A stretch of DNA of 64,000 nt from Doryteuthis pealeii (lineage: Eukaryota; Mollusca; Cephalopoda; Myopsida; Loliginidae), in NCBI GenBank assembly GCA_023376005.1, contig CM042157.1:56350221-56414220 (forward strand), read 5' to 3'. Shown piece by piece: positions 25,384-36,485 of this stretch. The notes below the pieces were generated by a model, which was not told the DNA's origin, made no database searches, and was given only the letters and a program-made list of their open reading frames with translations. Numbering within the stretch: the stretch's first letter is position 1; each line of letters opens with the position of its first letter. A program made the translations under genes and the position numbers.

Positions 25384-27322
25384 TTTTTCCGAATTTGTGC
25401 CACAACCAAGCCAAGCTTTTTAAATATCTAAATATTATTACAGTCGCTTTATATTTATAAACTACAATATTTTTGTTCTTAATAATACGTATTCTTTTTA
25501 TTCTAAGAATATGATTGAAGTGTCGTTTGACGTTATTTATTCAATTAATTTCAATTGTAACTGAATTTACTAACAAACTGGGAGTAAAACAAACCCAACT
25601 TTTCACCATTATTATTTCTTTTCTTTTTTTACAGTACACCTACTTATTCATTATATCATCAAGTAAAACATTTCAAAAGTTCTCTTTGTTATATTTTGTA
25701 TGAAATTAACTGTTTTATCTTTATTTTTGTTTACGGTACATAATTACCTCAGACTACAGCGGAAAAAAATCATCTGCTGATACACATGTAAGTGTAAAAA
25801 GCCAGTAAGGGGGAAATTCTCCCCAAGAGACTGTTTATGTGTGCTGTTTATGTCATTTGATGTTTAACTGTACACAAATAAAGACAGTGCCAATCAAAAC
25901 GAAATAAATACCCAGCTTAAGCAAAATTAAGCAGAATTAAAATGTATTAGAAAGAGAGAGATACGTTAACATCTATGATCTAGCTAGTTAATAGATTTGT
26001 TTGTTTTTACAAACGAGTACGTACTACACTTATTCATCATAATTTATCACATAATTAAAATGATGTAACAATTTCAACAAAAATTATTAATCTTGAATCA
26101 GAATATTAATAAGAACAAACTCATTTATATGTTTTTTTTGATTGATCCCCGTTTACTGTGCTCGTTATTTTATTATGTTAAGCGCTCAAATGAGCTAATT
26201 GATGCTAAAACAATTAATATGGTTTCCTTTTTTGTAATAACAAAATATAATATATACTTTTTTTTAAAATGGTCATGTGTCCATTGACGTATGAATGTAC
26301 ACACGCAGGTGTAGGTTTATTTGTCTACTTTTTTTAAAAATTCACAGCAACATAAAATGTTCAATCGAGCTGAATAATTGATGACAATTGATATGTTTTT
26401 TTTTTTAGGAAAATAATTGTCATGTGACCAATAAAGCATAGACTTTTTCAATCTACTTTTTTAAAGAAAAGATTTGACAACAGAATAAAACATTTAAAGA
26501 ATTAGAATTGAATTAAAACCTGAAAAAGTTTGTTGTTTTTTTTAATCGAGACATTCGTTTTTGGGGTGGGTGAGTTGTTACGAATTAATTTTTTTTATCG
26601 GTTACAAAGAAATTATTCAGTTAGTTTCCTGATTTAGAGCGATAACCGGATTTTACTGTAAAGTAAAGGAAATTAAAATAATAATAACAATAATAGCAGA
26701 CAAAAAAATGGAGTGAAAATTACGACATTATTGTTTGTGTGTGCGAGTGTGTGATTTGGTTTGTAGGGGTAGGGGTAACCATAGAAAGAAGCAAATGTGA
26801 TAATAATTTTTCCAAACCTGTTGAAAAGATGCAATCCAAATTAAAATGTAACATAATCCAAGAAAAGACGACGTCGACAATAAAGTCAGTCGGGTTCTAC
26901 AAGGACGTGAACCCGACATACTCTTTACTATTCCACTCAGTATTATTGACGATTATTATTCGATCTCAGCTTCAATATCCTAGAAGGAAGCAATAATAAT
27001 ACCAAAATAAAGAGAGAGAGAAAAAAATAAATAAAGTCCAAGTAGTGTTTATGTTCTGTGTCAAGTGTCCACGAATGTCAAATCTCGGGAAGGGGGTGGT
27101 CTAACAAAAGTGAGGGTCAGAAAATAAATGCATGTGACTCAAGACTCCTCTCTCTATCTGAATGACGGAAGTGCAAAAAGCATGGAGGACAGAATAATGT
27201 AACCAAGGGAAGTAACCAAGGCAACAAGTGGGTTGGTTTTTTTAACATCTGGTTATTGTAAATTCTTATAGATAAAAAATAGATAAATAAATCTTAACTG
27301 ATTGTGACAGGTGTGAATAAAT

Positions 27323-27324
<2 letters not shown>

Positions 27325-27374
<50 letters not shown>
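27325..27374. repeat. GA microsatellite
   Basis: Nearly pure GA dinucleotide run with one GAGGAG interruption. A GATA run follows at about 27460-27482. Confidence 0.95.
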
Positions 27375-27378
<4 letters not shown>

Positions 27379-27747
27379 ATTGATTCTTTTCTTTAATCTT
27401 TTATTTTTTATTCATTTTTAATCTTTGAAACAATTGGTTATTGGAGATTTTTTTTATAGATAGATAGATAGATAGATAGATAAAGATTAACTGATTATGA
27501 TGGGTGAGAATAAATACGAGAGAGAGAAGGGGAGAGGGAATTCAATGTGATCTTAAATAATAGAAAATCTCCAAGTATCAAATTTCTAATATCCTTTTCT
27601 TTAATTTTCATTTTTTTGTGGGGAGTGGGTTATTTATTTAAAGGCATATCAACTCCTTATGGGTTATTTAATTTATTTGTAAACTATTCATATTTTCAAC
27701 ATTCTTTTGCAATCATTTTTTTTCATTGCACTTTTTCATTTTTGTTG

Positions 27748-27983
27748 TCGGGACTGCCTAATGTCGGTATCAGCCAGACAGCAAGGATGTCTATCCCCTT
27801 TTCACTAGCACTAGACAAAGGAGATTATTTCAGCATCTGAGGTGGGGCGCCACATCTACCATCAGCTCCTCACTTTACCACACAGATCCCTGTGCTATTC
27901 ATACGCTGAGCTAGCGAGGTCCGGTATCGAACCAGGAACCTTGTTTCTCAGCCGAACACTCTACCGACTGAGCTAAACCAGCC
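27748..27983 (-). mobile_element. tRNA-derived SINE, family 1
   Basis: Minus-strand head TTAGCTCAGTCGGTAGAG and B box GGTTCGATACCGGACC, with the GGCTGATACCGAC tail at the left end. Full-length. The reading frames crossing it are not genes. Confidence 0.9.
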
Positions 27984-28019
27984 CTTTGACTATAATAACA
28001 CACAAACCATCTAAGTAAA

Positions 28020-28245
28020 ATGTACAAGACATGCTGGAGAAGCAAGAATGAACTCTTAAGTGACATTCTCCTGTGAAACCTACATATGGACACACCTGTG
28101 TAGGCTGACCAGCAAAAACCTATATCAGTTCTATATGGATTCCGGATGCTGTGTGGAAGACTTGCCAAGAGTAATGACTGACAGGGATAGGTGGAAAGAG
28201 AGTGTCAAGGGTATCTTAGTTTGCATATAATTATATGGTATTAAG
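28020..28245 (+). pseudogene. RTE-like LINE C-terminal fragment, first
   Basis: Homologous to 55530-55740. It carries the GACATGCTGGAGAAGCAAGA segment and the GATTCCGGATGCTGTGTGG segment, equivalent to the element's last coding part (D-T-G-C-x-x-x-D-L). It is broken by stops. Confidence 0.7.
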
Positions 28246-28269
28246 TATTCCTATCTAATACTAATAATT

Positions 28270-28490
28270 TATGCACTATTATAACTCATAAGTGACGTTC
28301 TCTAGTGGACACACAGGGACAAACCAGTGAAGACTGACCAGCAAAAACCTTCATCAAATAGCTCTGTATGGATTCCGGATGCCATGTGGAAGACCTGCTA
28401 GGGGCAATGACCGATAGGGACAGGTAGCGACAGAAAGTCATGGGTATCTGTGCTGTCCATGCGAGCTGATGATAATGACGATAATAATCA
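28270..28490 (+). pseudogene. RTE-like LINE C-terminal fragment, second
   Basis: A second copy of the same LINE end directly after the first. It ends in a decayed GAT-rich tail (GATGATAATGACGATAATAA), matching the GATGAT tail at 55751. The pair could be two insertions or one duplication. Confidence 0.7.
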
Positions 28491-28519
28491 TTTGTTTGCA
28501 CACGGTTATATGGTATCAA

Positions 28520-28760
28520 GTAGAGCAGAGTTAAAATCCTGGATGAGACTGTTTGCATTTTACATAGTGCTAATACCCTTCAGAAAGATATGCATCCAAC
28601 TACTCTCCCTCCAGCTATGGGTAAATAAACTGGGCTCTTTAACCATGGCTAGGTAACCCGTCTAAGAGCAGGAAAACTCTGAATTCAAACCTATTAAACT
28701 CCACTTAAAAATTGACCTTGTGTCACATCCTGCTCGTGTGGAGAGGTTGGTAAATATATA
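28520..28760 (+). mobile_element. tRNA-derived SINE, family 2, 5'-truncated
   Basis: It begins near the B box (GAGTTAAAATCCTGGATG). The body CAGCTATGGGTAAATA and the tail TTGTGTCACATCCTGC are intact. Confidence 0.8.
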
Positions 28761-28974
28761 TACGGTATCAAGTATTCCTATCTAATACTAATAATTTATG
28801 CACTATTATATAGTTTAAAGTAACTATTCCCATTTAATGATAATCTTTTGTTTACACTCAGTTATATTTTTGCTAAATAAAATTTCATTTCTGATGAAGC
28901 TATTCTTATAGCAAAACATGTTAATCTGATTTTCCATTATTGTCTTCCTTTACTCATGCCATTATCTATTGATT

Positions 28975-29519
28975 ATGGAGATTCAGTCTCTATTTGTTTG
29001 TAACCAAAACTACATCACTGCTTACGTCACATTACCCAAAACCATCGATACAAAGAATAAAGAACAACCTTTATTATGTACACTTAAAATTTGAGTATGC
29101 CCCCCTAAGATGGTCATTATTGTTTTTTTTAAAACAAGTTTTAATAAATACATGCCCAGTATTATATATTCATATATAGTTTGTTTTATTTTAATATATA
29201 TTTGAAGTTATCTAACATATAGAGTTTTACATGAAAATTATTTAGAAACAAGAAATTGTCACTTTTTCAGTATCAATATCTTAACTAAAAAGTTTACAAA
29301 TAAATAAATACTTATGATTTTGTGTAAATTTTATGTGTAAAATATTCAAAATAATTATTTAATTAATAATTAACAGATGCATGCAACATTTTATTTGAGA
29401 GGAAAGAACCAAGTTTATTTTTTTACTCCTTTAATAAATTTGATTTTACTTATGATACAAACTTTTTAAAAAAATAATAATTTTTACACAGCCCAAAGGG
29501 TGTTTTGTTCTTTTGCTAG
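28975..29519 (+). mobile_element. Non-autonomous Helitron, family B
   Basis: It starts with TC (TCTATTGATTATGGAGATTC) after an A and ends with CTAG before a T. About ten bases upstream of the end is a short GC-rich hairpin (ACA-G-CCC AAA GGG-TGT, one bulge). These are the terminal rules of Helitrons. 545 bp, no coding capacity. Its 5' half matches 63793-64000. Confidence 0.75.
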
Positions 29520-29587
29520 TATTTTCACCATTCCATTGCAATCATTCTTTGAAATTCCTTTTTATTTGTCTATCCTTTTCCTTTTTA

Positions 29588-29905
29588 GGAGTCTGTCGTA
29601 GACGACGATGGTGTCACTCCATGTTGTTAATCAGTTGTGGACCCTCTGGTGGCTAGTTAGTCCAATTCTGAACTTGCAGATATGATTACACACATTGTAA
29701 GAGAAATTTCCATCTGCGTTTGGTGGTTTATGACGATGAAGATGTCGCAACTCTGCAGCCCTGTTAATCTCAATATTGAGCCACTCACCTCCTGTGTAGC
29801 ATGTGTCTCACCAACTATGTCTGTTGAAGGCCAGATCTTCCAGGCTTGAAGGTGTGATGGCACATTTCTTCAGCATCGTCTTCATATGGTCTTTATAATG
29901 AACTC
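29588..29905 (-). pseudogene. LINE C-terminus with C2H2-like zinc finger
   Basis: Minus-strand translation in one frame gives YKDHMKTMLKKC, then EDLAFNRHSW, then EINRAAELRHLHRHK, then CNHICKFRIGLTSHQRVHN. This order (K-D-x-x-K, N-R-x-x-W, finger ending in H-x-R-x-H) is the usual C-terminus of RTE-like or related LINE proteins in marine animals. One stop interrupts it. The first finger cysteine pair is spaced C-x3-C, unlike the usual C-x2-C. Confidence 0.75.
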
Positions 29906-30019
29906 ACAGAAGGTATGAAAAGGACAGGGGGCTCTCAAAAGCGGTTCAATGACCAAATGAAGACAATGCTATTTGTCTATAAAAATCATTTGTTTGCACA
30001 CAGTTACTTTGGTGTCATG

Positions 30020-30170
30020 AATATGATGATAAACTGCATGAAGTTCTAATTCTGGAGCTCTGGGGAGTATGGGTACCCCTTTATCACCATTACTCCCAGG
30101 TCCACCCTGATTCTGAGTGGTAGTACCTGTTAGGGTCCCATCTATGGGTTGAATAGAAAAAAAACATGTT
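30020..30170 (+). mobile_element. SINE, family 4 (3' part)
   Basis: It contains the shared motifs TTCTAATTCTGGAGCTCTGG, TTACTCCCAGGTCCACC and GTTAGGGTCCCATCTATGGG, then an A-rich tail. Same family at 30940, 34775, 36765 and 49295. I see no clear tRNA head in this fragment. Confidence 0.65.
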
Positions 30171-30180
30171 TAAAAAAAAT

Positions 30181-30604
30181 GATTAGTATTATCTGCATTT
30201 TCGGACTATTGTCCCCATCTTCATTGTTATTTGTACAACGTTTCGGCCAATATGCCCTCCGGCCTTCTTCAGGTATTTCTTGTCGAACTCGGGAACCTTC
30301 TCGGACTCGGGAACCTTCTTTTCGAACTCAGGAACTTTCTTGTCATAATCGGGAGCCATCATGGAACTTCGAACTTAACCCTTTATTCAGTCCATGGGGG
30401 TATCCTGTTGTCATTCCACTAACCATAGCAGGGGTAGGAGTTGTGTTAATTATTTTTCTATGTTACTGCCTCTACTCAGGATTGAACCCGGAATTCAGAG
30501 ATAACTGTCACTTAAAACGGTCTTAACCTAACTATCTTATCCACTAGGCCATGTGTCCAATTGATGGGGACAATAGTCCGAATAATGCAGATAATACTAA
30601 TCAT
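30181..30604. mobile_element. Inverted pair of Penelope-like terminal pieces
   Basis: The 39-bp ends at 30181-30219 and about 30564-30604 are near-perfect reverse complements. Inside the left end, the minus strand carries CTGAAGAA, a GGCC/GGCC hairpin and GAAACGTTGT (30240-30272), as in the pieces near 40330 and 42117. Imperfect 18-bp-type tandem repeats follow at 30290-30360, giving the R-T-R-E-P-S pattern in a 125-residue frame that I do not consider a gene. Confidence 0.6.
30475..30560 (-). mobile_element. tRNA-like SINE head
   Basis: Minus strand reads GGCCTAGTGGATAAG (A box) and CCGGGTTCAATCCTGAG (B box), with tRNA-like spacing but extra bases between. It is inserted within the inverted pair above. 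Confidence 0.6.
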
Positions 30605-30939
30605 CAAGCCTCATCTCAAACATTCAGAGAAATAAAAAAAAATGAGTTTAAAATAATTTTGAATACCCATCAAAAATGAATAAAACAAAATGTCTTTGGT
30701 ATAAAATAACAAAACAAGGGTTCACATGTCGTAAAATCTAACCTACCAACAAACAGTTATATGGTATCAAGTATCACTATTTAATACAATATTAGTTGGT
30801 TGGACTTTACAGCATGTCACCCCTTGGCTTATTTTATACTGAAGTCATTTTTGTTTTATTCATTTTAGTTGGGTATTAAAAAAAAAAAATGTTAAGCACA
30901 ATTTTTTTTAAACACATTTTAAAAAAACTCATTTTTGAT

Positions 30940-31125
30940 CTATTTAACCCACAGATAGGAACCTAACAGATACTATCAGTCCGGGGCAGAATGGACCTTG
31001 GAGTAATAGCATGAAGGGGTACTCCCCCCCCACCGAGCTCCAGAATTGGAACCTCACCACTAGATACAGTTTAGCTTTATACCCAAGACCTTTAGTCACT
31101 GCCTTCTAGTATATATATGATAAAA
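30940..31125 (-). mobile_element. SINE, family 4
   Basis: Reverse orientation relative to 30020, with GAGCTCCAGAATTGGAACCT and GCCTTCTAGTATATATATGA at the far end. It has decayed in the CCCATCTATGGG region. Confidence 0.65.
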
Positions 31126-31265
31126 AAGGTTGAGGGTTTACCACAAGGGCAATAATGTTGGGACAATCATATAGGTGCTAAGACTTGACATGACTAGCTG
31201 ACTGATTGGAGAGGGCCTCTCCAGCCCAGCAAGTGAATAAATGGACCTGGTGAAAATAAAGAAGA

Positions 31266-31366
31266 ATTTCCACTATATTGCAGTTGTTACCCTGGATGCC
31301 AAGTTTAAGGAGGTATTTGATGACATGCTAGGTGATCTACCAGGAATGGTAACACTAGAGTATTGA
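31266..31366 (+). pseudogene. Possible Gypsy/Ty3 pol fragment
   Basis: One frame reads LDAKFKEVFDDMLGDLPGMV followed by TLEY and a stop. The F-x-D-V-F-x-x-x-L-G-x-L-P-G spacing is typical of the linker between protease and reverse transcriptase in Ty3/Gypsy elements. Only about 33 residues are seen. A TATA-like CATAAATACCC at about 31543 might belong to a decayed LTR, but I could not pair two LTRs. Confidence 0.4.
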
Positions 31367-31779
31367 AGTCAGTCAGTTAATATACTTTTGGTTTGGACAA
31401 CAGCAACTGGCTAAACACCACTGAACTAGTGCCCAAGACAACTGGTACTTATGGAACTCAAGAATAGTCCATTCATGTATTTTGGTGATTCCATTCCTTG
31501 AGTCCTGATTGGCTGCTTGGTTTCTATGATTTTATGAGGCTTCATAAATACCCTGGCATTCTGCAGTAGTATTACAACAAGATTAGATCCGTATTCAGTT
31601 ACAATTACTTGTTGTTGTCTTGTCTTACCAATTCGACGGTAATTGGAACTTAGTATGATTATTCTACATGGAGTTGAAGTCTGGTGCCATCCAAAGAGTA
31701 CCCATTGCTGTGCATCTTCAGCTGAAGCACAAAGTATAAAGACAGTACAAACTGGAAATCATTGAGTGAGTAATGAGAA

Positions 31780-31860
31780 GTGAGTGGTTAAAGAGATTGA
31801 ACTCACAACCTTCTGATTGTGATTGGTGACTCATGGTAAGATTCCTGTTATCCCTATTGA
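31780..31860 (-). mobile_element. Possible tRNA-like SINE head
   Basis: Minus strand gives GAAGGTTGTGAGTTCAATCT, a B-box-like stretch, after a weak A-box region. No matching body elsewhere in the window, so family is unknown. From here to 32440 I see nothing else assignable. Confidence 0.35.
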
Positions 31861-32752
31861 CTTGAATGGTTTGGTTGCTGAGAGGCATAGATGCTGAGGT
31901 AGTTTCTCTCAAGAAGGAAGAATAATTGTTTTCAGCAAAAAGAGCTGGCTGTCCGTACCAGTCTGATGACATCACTTGTAATGAGAGACAACATAAAGAC
32001 CCAAAAGATTTCTGTCTTTTTTAAAAATTCCCTATAGTCAGCCAGTTAGTGCTAACCCAAAAGAAAAATAGCTCATTAAGAATCTACCTGGACTCCTACA
32101 TGTTGAACAAGGCATTCAAGCAGAGCATTATACCATACCCATACTGGAAGATGTACTCCATGTTATGAAGGATCCCTAAATATGTACTAAGGCCAATCAA
32201 TCCGAGAAGCATTATGAGAACCATCATGATTATTTAAGAAAAAAAAATTCTGACAAAAAATGATGGTTTGCAAATTTTTAAAATATGGTAAACATTTAGA
32301 TTCTTGGTCATCTTTTGGTTGTATCTTTCATCTAAATTCATTCAAATCTTTTATTTTTCATTTCATTAAAACAAAAACAAAAATATCAGAAGTTATCAAT
32401 TAGAGGTATTTACCTCTCATTCCACTTATGAGGGCATGACACAAGGATTTTTTTTATGTGGGCCCACCCACAAGCTGAAGCTCATGGGTGGTAGGCACAA
32501 AAAATGCGTTGATCCCATCAGCATTTTCCATCAAAGTACTGGGCAATAAACACAGTCCTGCCCCTTTAAATCAAGGGGACAGGTGTTGCTTGGTGGGATT
32601 GACCCCTGGAATCAACGATGTTAACTTGTAAGGTCTTGGGCTGAAGCCACTGGACATGACCCCCCCCCCCCAGTCGAAACCAGAGTTAGATATGTGGATG
32701 CAAGGAAAAAAATATAGGAAAAAATGGACTGGTCTGAACTGAAACAGATGTT

Positions 32753-32756
<4 letters not shown>

Positions 32757-32809
<53 letters not shown>

Positions 32810-32813
32810 TGTG
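32757..32813. repeat. GA microsatellite
   Basis: Pure GA array ending in a short GT run. A poly-C run of ten lies at about 32661-32670. Confidence 0.95.
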
Positions 32814-33487
32814 TAATGATATTGAAATAACTGTTAATTTTTATTGTTATTGATTTTATATTTCTTTCTTTTGTATTTTTAGATTTGCAATTAAAATAAA
32901 GACAAAACATGTTTTCCTAAATCCATTGATTAAATGTTGAATATGCTGAGTGAAACAATTCAAATGCTCACTCCAAGCTCTTTAGCTTTCTCTTTTTTAA
33001 TTACACTGGGTGATCTTCTCACCATTATTCCAGTACACAACATAATATTTTATATAACATTAGAACCCTCTTCTCAGTGTTGCTTGGGTAGAGGGTGGAG
33101 GAAGGGAAACCTTGATGTATCGATTTCTTTATTTTTGAGATTTACAAATGCTGGAAATTTTAAGAAGAATTTCATTGCTATTTTTATACATATTTTAATT
33201 TTTAAATATCAAATATAAATCAAATCTTCATAATTTTAGCACAAAAGTAATATTTAATGTGTATATATATTTACTTTGTTGTTAATTGTTGTATTTTTGT
33301 AGTTTCATCCAGACTTACATACATACATACATACACATCAACTGCCCTTTATATATACATAGATTTTTTTTTAGAAGTGCACCATATATGTCTCTCCGGA
33401 CAATCATTGAGCTGAAATGAATTTCTTCTTTGCACCTGAACACCTGTCCTCAACAGAAAGGGTCTAAAGGCATGTAGAGAGGGACAG

Positions 33488-33488
33488 A

Positions 33489-33554
<66 letters not shown>
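33488..33554. repeat. CT microsatellite
   Basis: Pure CT array of about 33 units. Confidence 0.95.
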
Positions 33555-33556
<2 letters not shown>

Positions 33557-33585
33557 GAGGGTAAGCACTGTGAGACAAGGGAGGT

Positions 33586-34060
33586 GTCCCTGTGGCATAG
33601 TGGCTAATATGCTGGACTGCAACATCTTAGTAAACGAGTTTGAACTCCAATCCTGCTATTACGTTCACTTTTAGACTAATATTCTTTGGAAAGATATGAA
33701 ACACAGGATCACTCTATCTCAGTTGGTAGAGCGTCAGACTAGGAACCACAAGGTTCCAGGTTCGATACTGGCTCTCGCCAACTCAGCATATGAGTAGCAT
33801 AGGGATCTGTGCAGTAAAGTGAGGAGTTGATAGTTGGTGTGGCACTCCACCTCAGATGCCAAAACAATCTCCTTGGTCTAGTGCTAGTAGAAAGGGGATA
33901 GGCTTCCTTGCTGTTTGGCTGATACCGACTTCAGGCCACTTTGACGACTTTACTTACTCATCTACTCGCAACTTTGGATTAAATAGTACCACTACTATTC
34001 TTCAACAAGGCTGGATTTGGTATTAAATCACCCATGAAAGTTGATATGCCATTAAACAAA
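33586..34060 (+). mobile_element. SINE, family 3, split by a family-1 SINE
   Basis: The 5' part (33586-33704, TGTGGCATAGTGGCTAATAT head) and the 3' part (about 33960-34060, AAATAGTACCACTACTATTC to GTTGATATGCCATTAAAC) match the uninterrupted element at 63386-63605. The family-1 SINE between them is younger. Confidence 0.8.
33706..33955 (+). mobile_element. tRNA-derived SINE, family 1, nested
   Basis: Head CTCAGTTGGTAGAGCG, B box GGTTCCAGGTTCGATACTGG, body and GGCTGATACCGAC tail all present. It interrupts the family-3 SINE. Confidence 0.9.
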
Positions 34061-34579
34061 AAACCCAAACCAAACAAAACTGTGAGACAAATATCCTTCA
34101 ACCACAAGAGGAATGTTAGACATAGAGGATGAGAGATATCATCATCATCATGAGTGATGAGAATATCCTTATTTTAAAGAGAAAGTTTTTAGTATGATAT
34201 ATAACTGGTTCTGTATAAGAATATAAAGATTTACATGTTAATTATGTTATAGTATGCCATGCGACACAAGTTGTAACGGGGGCTCAAGGACCCTGTCTGT
34301 GGACAGGAACTTGTATTAAGGCCGGCAGAGATTTGACATTCATTATGCCACCTAGTGGCTATTAACAGACATGGGAGGTAATTACCTTTTGTGTTCCCTA
34401 TTATGTGAAAGATGTAATCCCAACACCTGTTTAAAGTGATTTTGAACTACATTAATACATTGGCTTTTAAAACATTGATATTGCAACTAGGTATGAAGAT
34501 TAAAATGGCTGAAAAAAGTTACATTTTTTGTATTGTATATAATTTGAATCCATAATTGTTAAACTAACTTCAACATAAA

Positions 34580-35330
34580 TTAACCCTACAAAAGTTGACA
34601 TACCATAAAACCAACCAACCAACTAATCTTAAAAGCCCCAAATTAACCCTTTGAACTCTTAAATTCTTATTTCTCAGTTACCCTGTACCAGAGGTACAAT
34701 AACAAGGGATTATAACAAGAGATTTGCTTTTTCAGAGGCCCACAAATGTAGTGTATTATAGCCCTTATAAAAGCTTTTGCCATTACTCCCAGGTCCACTC
34801 TGACCTGGAGTGGTAGTACCTGTTAGGGTTATGTCTATGGGTCAAATAAATTGTTTAAAAATTATTTGTATTCAATAGGACTGTGTGCAAAAAAAAACTA
34901 AAAAAAAACTCTTGAGAAACAACTACACAAAAAATATGATATGAACATACAATGAACACAGTCCCTCACCTTGAGGCATACAATAATCCTAAATGGGTTG
35001 ACATGCCATTAAAATCAATTAGTCAGCTCCCCAGAACCCTTTTCAACATTCTGCCAGACATTAGTCATACTGTGGTTAGGAAGGTCTCATTTTTTTTGGG
35101 GGGGGGGTGCTGTCTTGTTCCCCCTGTTCCTTTTCATGGTTATCTAGATTGTTTAGACAGCTACAATTAGGATCAGTATCACCTTCATGTTTTATAAATT
35201 TTACAGCTATCTAGAAACAACTAGACAAAAAATATAAATAGGAACGTACAAGGAATGTGTTTCTCTAACCTCTGGACATAAAATAACACTAGACGAGTTG
35301 ACATGCCATTAAAATCAATGAATCAATAGA
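34580..35330 (+). repeat. Cluster of three SINE 3' tails and one family-4 fragment
   Basis: The tail motif GTTGACATGCCATTAAAA or its variants occurs at about 34592, 34998 and 35298. A family-4 fragment lies at 34775-34860 (TTACTCCCAGGTCCACTCTG, then GTCTATGGGTC). The heads are missing or too decayed to see. Confidence 0.5.
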
Positions 35331-35522
35331 ATTATAATATCAATTTGCTTTTCAGATATCCTTTCATCTTCCTGATCAGCTACATTTTTGATGAGCTCAA
35401 AAAATTTGCAAAAACCAAAAAAACCAAATAAGGTAATTGCTTTACTGAAGCTTTATTCAATACTAGGAGAGCTACCCAACATTGCCAGGGATTTAAAAAG
35501 TTAAAAATAAATCTCTTGTCTA

Positions 35523-36177
35523 TCTTATTATAATGGAGATTGTGTGTTTTTCTGTCTGTAACCGAAACTATATTCCTACTCAAGTCACAATTCTCTTAGT
35601 TATTGACATCACATTCTCCATGATTTTATTTTTATCTAAACCTCAATTATTAATAAAATTGTCTGACATTATTAATACTGTTAACTATGTCTACATACTG
35701 ACAACATGCAATTGTATTTATATATACAACAAAATAGCGGTTTACAGTGTGAACGGGAAGGCTAATTGGCATATTAATATTAAAAAATCGAATTTAATAA
35801 ATATGTGCTTAGTATTATTGATTTCTAACTGTTTGGTTTTATTTTAATGAATATAAGCAAAAATCTCTTCAATGAATCTTAAATGAAATCCATTAACAAG
35901 ATAGAATAACTGTCATTTTATTCTTTACTTCCTCTTTTAACTAAATACTTAAATTAGAAAAAATAACAATGAAAGACGAGAGTGATGGAAGAGTAAGTTT
36001 CAGTTGTTCCATTTTTAATTATACTCTCTCTGTTTCAAATCTTTTATTATACTCCCTCTGTTTCAAATCTTTTTATCTGTATTCTTATTTAGTTTCAGTA
36101 GCCTTTCTAATTTAATACAATGTTTTATTACATTAAAACTTAAATACTTGCACCCGGAGGGTGCATATATTTGCTAG
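35523..36177 (+). mobile_element. Non-autonomous Helitron, family A, copy 1
   Basis: It starts TCTTATTATAATGGAGATTG after an A and ends CTAG before a T. The 3' hairpin GCACCC GGA GGGTGC sits nine bases before CTAG. 655 bp, no Rep/helicase coding. The 104-residue frame inside is chance and differs in copy 2. Confidence 0.85.
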
Positions 36178-36485
36178 TATTTATAAATATGTATTTAAAA
36201 AAATAATTCATATGTACCAACCACATCAAAATTTTTCAAAAATTAATGCTGCTAATGGATGAAAACATTTCTTCTCTATATCCTCTCTCATCTTCTGTTT
36301 TATTTTGAAAAGATTTCCATCACTGTTCAGACAAAACTTTTCCATCCTAATGTCCTAATGAAGGTTTGATAAAAAACAAAATGTTTTGATGTAGACTTCA
36401 TCATCTATAATAAATTTATCTTTTTTGAAATACTTTATTTCTTGTATTTTCTGCACGTGTAGAACCAGCACCTTTGCACAAACAG

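Larger units (their letters stand above)
17771..27177 (+). repeat. Tandem 9.4-kb unit, copy C (complete)
   Basis: This is the only full-length copy in the window, 9,407 bp. It comprises a 1.3-kb leader (17771-19083), a 5.6-kb body shared by all three copies, and a 2.46-kb tail (24716-27177) shared with copy A. Its left edge lies within a LINE whose reading frame continues to the left, so that edge looks ancestral. Its right edge (GTGCAAA followed by AAGCATGG) passes into single-copy DNA. The unit holds SINE and foldback elements but no recognisable protein. Confidence 0.95.

Noticed and set aside
30149..30526. 125-residue frame with R-T-R-E-P-S repeats and a hydrophobic stretch
   Set aside because: It covers a Penelope-like end, a tandem repeat and a SINE head in reverse. 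No sign of a real gene.
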